From contig NZ_DGUZ01000015.1 of the NCBI RefSeq assembly GCF_002394865.1, forward strand, positions 35,422 through 99,421: DNA of 64,000 nt. The letters are read 5' to 3'. This document shows positions 58,932 to 64,000 of this stretch, one piece after another. Every line of letters begins with the position of its first letter. Positions within the stretch are counted from its first letter, which is position 1. The notes beneath the pieces were generated by a model. The model had not been told where the DNA came from, ran no database searches, and saw only the letters and a program-made list of their open reading frames with translations. The stretch is from Fibrobacter sp. UBA4297. GTDB lineage: Bacteria > Fibrobacterota > Fibrobacteria > Fibrobacterales > Fibrobacteraceae. A program made the translations under genes and the position numbers.

Positions 58932-61900
58932 CTACCTGATTTTCTTTGTACCGGTCTCGTATTTCTCGTTTCGGCGGATACCGAACGTGAACGTTTCCTC
59001 GCCCTTGCCCATAACTTCCTTGTCCGAGAAAATCTTGAACTTGAATTTTGCGATGTACACGCCCGTACCGACCATACGGCCCTTGTCGCTCATGGCATCC
59101 CATTCAAAGAACATGTTGCCCGCATTCTGGATGCAGTCCGTACCGAAAATGGACTTATCGTTGCAGGCGAACTCGCCCTTGATCCAGTTCACGTACTGTC
59201 CGAGACTCGAGAAGAATTCAATATCCCAGCTCACCTTGACCTTGCTCAGGATTTCGTCCCTGCTGGCGTTATCGGCCCCCAGCAAAGTCGTCGTCGCATA
59301 ATCATCCAGCTGGAACTTCACCAATACACCAGGCAGACCCTTCGATTCAATAATTTCCTTAAGGGTGAGGCCCGGGTCCACACGAACAGGAATCACATCG
59401 TTTGTATCGCCCGGCCACGGATTTTCCTCGTTGAACATGCCCGGATTTACAGTCACGACCTTCGGACGTTCCGTTTCAAGCGGCTGTTCACCTTCAATTC
59501 GTCTCCACGGGTTCAGCTCATGCGGAGTATTGCCATTCTTGTCCGGCAAGACTCCAGGGATAAGGCGAATCTTGAAGCCCACCTCCGGAGCAATCAGTTC
59601 CGGGGACTTCTTGAACAGCAAGTCATAATAGTCGCTTTCCGCATTAGGTCCAACACTGAGCAAAGCAAACTTCGACGGATCTACCAGATTATCGTTCTTG
59701 TCCTTCAGCTCAACGAAGAGATTATATCCGATGAGGGTCTTGTCGCAAGCCTCGGACAGCTTGATAGTCACCTTGATGGCGTTATCCGAGACAATCTTGA
59801 GCATCGGCTTTTCAAGAATGATAGCACCGATTCTGTCCTGAATCTTCGAGAACAGCGTTTCCGATTCCTGCGTCGAGCCAGACGCCTTGTCCAGGTAAAT
59901 GTAGTGGTAGCGGAAATTACCTTCTACAATATTCTTCGCATCGCCTGTAAAGACAGTGTCAATCAACTTTTCAGCAGTTATGGCGACAGTCGAATCATCC
60001 TTGACAAAACCTTCAATATCGTCAAAGGTGGCGTACTCATGCCAATCCTTGCTGCCAAAATTCCAGGCAATCACGTCGAGGTCGTGCTCGGCAAGAGCGC
60101 CATATTCAAACGGAACAAAGATACTGTCTGCAATGCCATCACCATTGCGGTCATAAATGCCACCCGTCTTCGCAAGCGGCACTTCAGGATCCTTGAAGCT
60201 GATATTATCCCACTTGAGCGAGTTTTCGACACCGCTAATGCCTACAACACTGAACGAAGCCCCACTAATAGCGCCATCGCCCATCACGTAGAAACGGGCT
60301 CGGCCAGTTTCATCCGTAACAACAGTATTCTTCTGCTCATCGGCCTCGGTATAGAACACCAAGCGCGGATCGCTAGGCACCAAGTCCAGCACGACATTGC
60401 AGTCCGTGCAAATGCTTCCCATGTAAGTCACCATGACTTCAATGTACGACATATCTGGATAGCGCACGTGAGTCATCAGCGTGTCATTCAGGCCAGTGAC
60501 AATCGTCTCGCCCTTCAAATTCTTGCCCTTCGGGTCGAACTCGACAGGAGCGCCACCGCCATTTCCATTAAACACATCGACAAAGGCGATTTTCGGCTTC
60601 GGATATTCAGGAACCGTAAATTCATAGACATCGTTCAAACGCATGTCGCTTTCAAGATAGAAGAACAAATAGTATGTACCCGGCTGCAAAGAGCGCTGCT
60701 TCACAATTTCATCGATATCGATAGCGAAGCTCGACTTGTCGTCGTTAATCAGGATACCGCCATAATTGAGACCGACCTTCAGTTCAGCCTCTCCGGAGAA
60801 ATTGCCGCCGTCGAGATAGAAAACAGACGGAGCATCAGTCGTATCCACCGGAGCAGCAGCCTTCGGGTTGCAGCTAATCGCCTCAGCATCCATCTTCAGC
60901 CTAAGGACACCGGTAACCTTGCTCTTCTTCGAATCGTCGATGCTCGTAAGCAAGGTGTTCTGCCTCTGCAAGTTGATTGAGGTACGCATCTTGAAGTTCG
61001 AGCCCGTCGCATTGCGTTCGGCATAGAAAATGTGGAACGGATATTCGCGGCCTTCCTTCAACGCCAAGGACGGATCATTCTGCCCAATCGTATCGAGATT
61101 AACGGCGCCTTCAATCTTTTCATGCACACCGCCGATATCCACTACGAGCCTGTTATTGACATAAACCCACACGTCGTCGTCACCGCGGAATTCAAAATAC
61201 TGACCCTTCACATACTTGAAGCTTGCGGAGACCGCCATGGTATAGCCATAGTTGTGCTTGCAAGTGTCATTCTTGCCGTTGGCCTCGCCAGCCCACTTGA
61301 CCCATCCTTCGACATCCCAGTCAAATTTCGGGTTCGGTATCGTTTGTGCAGAATCGAGATACCTAAAGTCATCCAGCGGGAAAAATCCCGGGCTTACCGG
61401 GTCATTGCAGTCACCCGATTCATTCGTGTAGTCGGCATACCAGAACCCTTCGTTGTCAAGCTGGAGTTCAATGTCCTGGCAGCGGGAGTTCGTATATTCC
61501 TTGCCACCAACAGTAGCGACAACTTCCGGCACAAACCACTTGTCAATCTCGTGACCTGCAGCGCACTTGCTCCACGGGAAATCTGTAGAATCCACTCGTG
61601 CCGGGCGACCATTTACAAGCGTCTGCTTCACCATGCCCGTTACAGTTCCGGCCTGGCAAGAACTATCCTTCCCGACCTTAGTATAGGCATTACCGCCAAA
61701 CACATGGCCAAAGTCAATATCAATACTGTCGTGATGGCTTTCGCCCGCCCAGTCCAAAAGCATCGCAGAAATCTTCATGCTCGGGCAATCCCCAAGACGG
61801 CCAAGAGGATACTTCGATGATACATCCGGACGGCTGTAGCTCTTATTCTTGTCAGAAGGGTAAACCCAAACTGTATCGAGCTTGCTCAAGACAGAATCCA

Positions 61901-63293
61901 AGTCCACAAGGACTTCCACCTCGCTACCTTCCCTTACAACCCCCTGCATCGAATACCTTTCAAGGCCAAAACTCTGCTTAAAATAGACCTTCCAGTCCGG
62001 AGCATGCTTGTAGTAAGTGCCTTCAAACCAACCGCAAGTATCCTTCGAAAAAGCAGACATCCTCACGACATCATTATTTGCGCTGATAACAAACGAAGTC
62101 GGCGTATTTTTCCAGGGTGAAAGCAGACGGACGACCTTGCGTTCAAGCGGGGCAAACGAAATATCAAAATCTTCCATCGTGGTGCTTGCAAAGAACCAAG
62201 CTTCATAAACACCTGGCGGGAACAAGTCGCTTGCAACCGGGCGATTCTTTTCACTGAAATAGTGAATCTTTATATTTTCATTGAAACTACGGGTCAACTG
62301 CACCTTGGCATCTGCAGATTTCCAAGCCACCCTAGAAACAAGGGAATCCGGGAAATTCATGGAAAGCCAGTACTTGTCACCCGTGTCAAATTCCAGCCCA
62401 GCCTGCGCAGGCCCGCCAATCAAAGTGTCCCCGTTCAGAATAGAATCACTCCACACACCGTCAATGCTCAAATAAACTGTGCTATCTCGATAGACGCTGT
62501 TCGTGCGCCACGGATTATACACATGCAGGGTACGGCTCTTGTCAAAGCATTCGCCAGTCGTCCCCATGCTAGTCCCCACCGAGGGGACCGGTAAAGTACC
62601 ATCTACATAAACAGTATCCTTCTTCCTATCCAAAAAAGAAGCTAACTCGATAATTGACTTTTTATCTGCTGGAACAGTCAGCCAGGGAGCCTTAAAACGT
62701 GTGAATATAGCGGTCTTGAGAATATGCTTTTCAAGCATTGCCGGCGAAATAGCGGCATAGAACCAGCCACACTTTGCCTCGTCATCGGAAAAATGCATCA
62801 AAACAGTATCTTGTCCGAAAATCATTTGCGGAAGAGCCTTATTCCCCCATGGACTCTTGAACCACAGAATTTTGGACCCCGGAGCATCAAAAGTCCTCAC
62901 ATAGGTTTCCATGGCTGCATTCGTATAAATCCAGGCTTCGGAACTGCCCTCAAAAAAATCATGAACATTGAATTCCAGCCCATCAGCAAAATCAATGCAA
63001 GTGATGCTATTGGTCGTATTCTCAGGACAGCCCAAGATTGTGAAAGTATCCGAGGCCTTGAAGTCGGTCAAGGATTTTTTCCAGGTATACGAAAACCATT
63101 TATCGCCTTCCGACTTCATGACCGTAGAGGAAGTCGCGCCAACATCTGGCGCTGCACCGTTAAGAACAAGATGCGGAATTATTTCTGAAGTAGCAGCTGC
63201 GCCAAAAGGAGACTGCAAGTGAACAGTCAAGTCAGCAAAAGCCGAGGACGCAAACGCGCCCAAAACACAAAAAGCCAAATACAGGTGTTTCAT
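58932..63293 (-). CDS. Fibro-slime domain surface protein 1
   Basis: The 1453-residue paralog of the next gene has a signal peptide (FASSAFADLTVHLQSP), repeated SPWxN...CGWF modules and a fibro-slime domain with FRGDDDVWVYVNNRLVVDIGG near residue 700. A long C-terminal series of beta domains ends in VYIAKFKFKIFSDKEV and FTFGIRRNEKY. It differs from its neighbour in an insert before the domain (WVKWAGEANGKNDTCKHNYG) and in the spacing of modules. The upstream leader is similar to that of the other copy, pointing to gene duplication including the 5' region. TAAATTTA is the likely promoter box. Confidence 0.88.
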   Translation of the reverse strand: MKHLYLAFCVLGAFASSAFADLTVHLQSPFGAAATSEIIPHLVLNGAAPDVGATSSTVMKSEGDKWFSYTWKKSLTDFKASDTFTILGCPENTTNSITCIDFADGLEFNVHDFFEGSSEAWIYTNAAMETYVRTFDAPGSKILWFKSPWGNKALPQMIFGQDTVLMHFSDDEAKCGWFYAAISPAMLEKHILKTAIFTRFKAPWLTVPADKKSIIELASFLDRKKDTVYVDGTLPVPSVGTSMGTTGECFDKSRTLHVYNPWRTNSVYRDSTVYLSIDGVWSDSILNGDTLIGGPAQAGLEFDTGDKYWLSMNFPDSLVSRVAWKSADAKVQLTRSFNENIKIHYFSEKNRPVASDLFPPGVYEAWFFASTTMEDFDISFAPLERKVVRLLSPWKNTPTSFVISANNDVVRMSAFSKDTCGWFEGTYYKHAPDWKVYFKQSFGLERYSMQGVVREGSEVEVLVDLDSVLSKLDTVWVYPSDKNKSYSRPDVSSKYPLGRLGDCPSMKISAMLLDWAGESHHDSIDIDFGHVFGGNAYTKVGKDSSCQAGTVTGMVKQTLVNGRPARVDSTDFPWSKCAAGHEIDKWFVPEVVATVGGKEYTNSRCQDIELQLDNEGFWYADYTNESGDCNDPVSPGFFPLDDFRYLDSAQTIPNPKFDWDVEGWVKWAGEANGKNDTCKHNYGYTMAVSASFKYVKGQYFEFRGDDDVWVYVNNRLVVDIGGVHEKIEGAVNLDTIGQNDPSLALKEGREYPFHIFYAERNATGSNFKMRTSINLQRQNTLLTSIDDSKKSKVTGVLRLKMDAEAISCNPKAAAPVDTTDAPSVFYLDGGNFSGEAELKVGLNYGGILINDDKSSFAIDIDEIVKQRSLQPGTYYLFFYLESDMRLNDVYEFTVPEYPKPKIAFVDVFNGNGGGAPVEFDPKGKNLKGETIVTGLNDTLMTHVRYPDMSYIEVMVTYMGSICTDCNVVLDLVPSDPRLVFYTEADEQKNTVVTDETGRARFYVMGDGAISGASFSVVGISGVENSLKWDNISFKDPEVPLAKTGGIYDRNGDGIADSIFVPFEYGALAEHDLDVIAWNFGSKDWHEYATFDDIEGFVKDDSTVAITAEKLIDTVFTGDAKNIVEGNFRYHYIYLDKASGSTQESETLFSKIQDRIGAIILEKPMLKIVSDNAIKVTIKLSEACDKTLIGYNLFVELKDKNDNLVDPSKFALLSVGPNAESDYYDLLFKKSPELIAPEVGFKIRLIPGVLPDKNGNTPHELNPWRRIEGEQPLETERPKVVTVNPGMFNEENPWPGDTNDVIPVRVDPGLTLKEIIESKGLPGVLVKFQLDDYATTTLLGADNASRDEILSKVKVSWDIEFFSSLGQYVNWIKGEFACNDKSIFGTDCIQNAGNMFFEWDAMSDKGRMVGTGVYIAKFKFKIFSDKEVMGKGEETFTFGIRRNEKYETGTKKIR

Positions 63294-63520
63294 ATAACAC
63301 TCACCTTATAGTTATTCCACACCCGTAAGTTTAAATTTACATCTTTTTTTTGTAAAAAAAATAAAAATATTAAAAAAAAAAGATTTCTTTTCGGCAAAAA
63401 TTATGTATAGAAAATCTTATTTCAAAATATCGTGAGAAAAAGCCCCAAAAAAGGGCTAGTGCACACAAAGTAATCTCAGGCAACCGACATAATAGGTTTA
63501 GAACAAACTATGAGCATGGG

Positions 63521-63560
63521 AGATAGTTAGTAGTCTGTAGTCGATAGCTGATAGAACAAA
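63521..63560 (+). repeat. Heptamer array without flanking gene
   Basis: TAGTCTG-TAGTCGA-TAGCTGA-TAGAAC with 7-base steps. The surrounding 63294-63760 stretch holds no convincing gene. Confidence 0.65.
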
Positions 63561-63761
63561 TATTAACAACTTCTCGGAAGGGAACGCTCGACCGTAACTG
63601 CCCGCCACAGGAGCAAGAGCATGTATGCATGCATACCAGAAACTGAGTGGGAACTCGCGCGGGGACGCACTAGCCCCAGGCCCCAATGGCTATGGGAATT
63701 CAGGCCGAAATGCGTATGCTGAGCGGGATGCGCAAGCAATGTATCCAGGACAAGGTAAAGA

Positions 63762-63880
63762 AGTTACTAGTTGTTAGTTAGTAGTAAGTGGTCATTGATC
63801 GCTAGACATTTGTCAAGCCCCGCTTGACGGGGCTTCCCCGTCTAGCATTGCAAAGGGGATTCCCGGTCGGTGCCGGGAAT
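63762..63880. repeat. Heptamer array and two palindromes
   Basis: TAGTAAG-TGGTCAT-TGATCGC-TAG with 7-base steps at about 63782-63805. AAGCCCCG-cttga-CGGGGCTT follows at about 63817-63837, and TTCCCGG-tcggtg-CCGGGAATGAC ends at about 63883. The last belongs to the ATGAC palindrome family. Confidence 0.6.
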
Positions 63881-63934
63881 GACAGGCGCGGCGGTGCCGC
63901 GGGATTCGCGGGGGATATAAACGCGCGGCGGGCA

Positions 63935-63973
63935 AAGAAAAAGCCCCGCCCGACGTGCTGCGTCAGGCGGGGC
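63935..63973 (-). terminator. rrn operon terminator
   Basis: On the minus strand GCCCCGCC pairs with GGCGGGGC (8 bp, perfect) around an inner GACG/CGTC stem, followed by TTTTTCTTT. It directly follows the 5S rRNA end. Confidence 0.88.
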
Positions 63974-63978
63974 GTGAA

Positions 63979-64000
63979 TCCAGCGGCGACCTACTCTCCC
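63979..64000 (-). rRNA. rrf: 3' end of 5S rRNA (partial)
   Basis: The reverse complement reads GGGAGAGTAGGTCGCCGCTG and continues GAT, the conserved 3' end of 5S rRNA. The rest lies beyond the window. The strong terminator that follows supports an rRNA operon reading leftward into this window. Confidence 0.88.

Overview
The window looks like a chromosomal segment of Fibrobacter (FCB superphylum). The lineage markers are two lipoproteins ending in the Fibrobacter succinogenes major paralogous (FISUMP) domain, a TIGR02147-type DNA-binding protein directly upstream of one of them, two giant fibro-slime adhesin-like proteins, many short Ser-rich lipoprotein linkers, and secreted proteins with C-terminal tails resembling type IX secretion sorting domains. 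Base composition is moderate, and most genes are single units or short operons on both strands. No prophage, integrase, insertion sequence or CRISPR array was seen.

Layout. 1-9.5 kb: end of a membrane glycosyltransferase, tRNA nucleotidyltransferase, a lipoprotein, a secreted beta-propeller protein, an ECF sigma factor, DsbD, an AT-rich orphan gene and glycogen synthase. 9.6-15.8 kb: Ser-rich lipoprotein esterase, FolE, TIGR02147 regulator plus FISUMP lipoprotein, nitroreductase. 15.8-21.2 kb: an operon of three paralogous lipoproteins that grow in length by adding cysteine modules. 21.3-32.4 kb: ArgA, FKBP isomerase, FolD, an AlgX/AlgJ-like SGNH protein, a radical SAM/B12 enzyme, a SIR2-like protein, two phosphatases, a toxin-antitoxin pair beside a truncated gene, and acetate kinase with a structured 3' UTR. 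32.5-45.6 kb: a secreted multidomain protein, Uup-type ABC-F, an outer-membrane barrel, a lone nuoA, a second FISUMP lipoprotein, a KtrB/KtrA potassium system, PerR-like regulator with reverse rubrerythrin, and AroC. 45.6-54.1 kb: LpxK, a degenerate MoxR/RavA-like ATPase followed by a degenerate lytic-transglycosylase-like protein, small envelope proteins, a second ABC-F and secreted unknowns. 54.5-63.3 kb: two tandem fibro-slime proteins. The right edge holds the 3' end of a 5S rRNA (minus strand) with its terminator, so an rrn operon lies just outside.

How the genes fit together. Much of the window serves the cell surface: exported lipoproteins, fibro-slime proteins, LpxK, Omp85-like barrel, DsbD for envelope disulfides, and sorting-tail proteins. 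This suits a cell that degrades fibre by contact. Metabolic genes match a fermenter that stores glycogen and makes acetate. PerR and rubrerythrin match strict anaerobiosis.

Three patterns cut across genes. First, degenerate 7-bp-period arrays built on TAG occur at many gene boundaries, often starting at the stop codon itself and always with the TAG strand reading away from the gene. Second, an octamer close to TAnnTTTG lies 4-8 bases before many start codons, suggesting leaderless mRNAs from a Bacteroidetes-like promoter. Third, an identical 16-base element after a GC-rich hairpin follows three unrelated stop codons. All calls come from reading the sequence; no database search was run.
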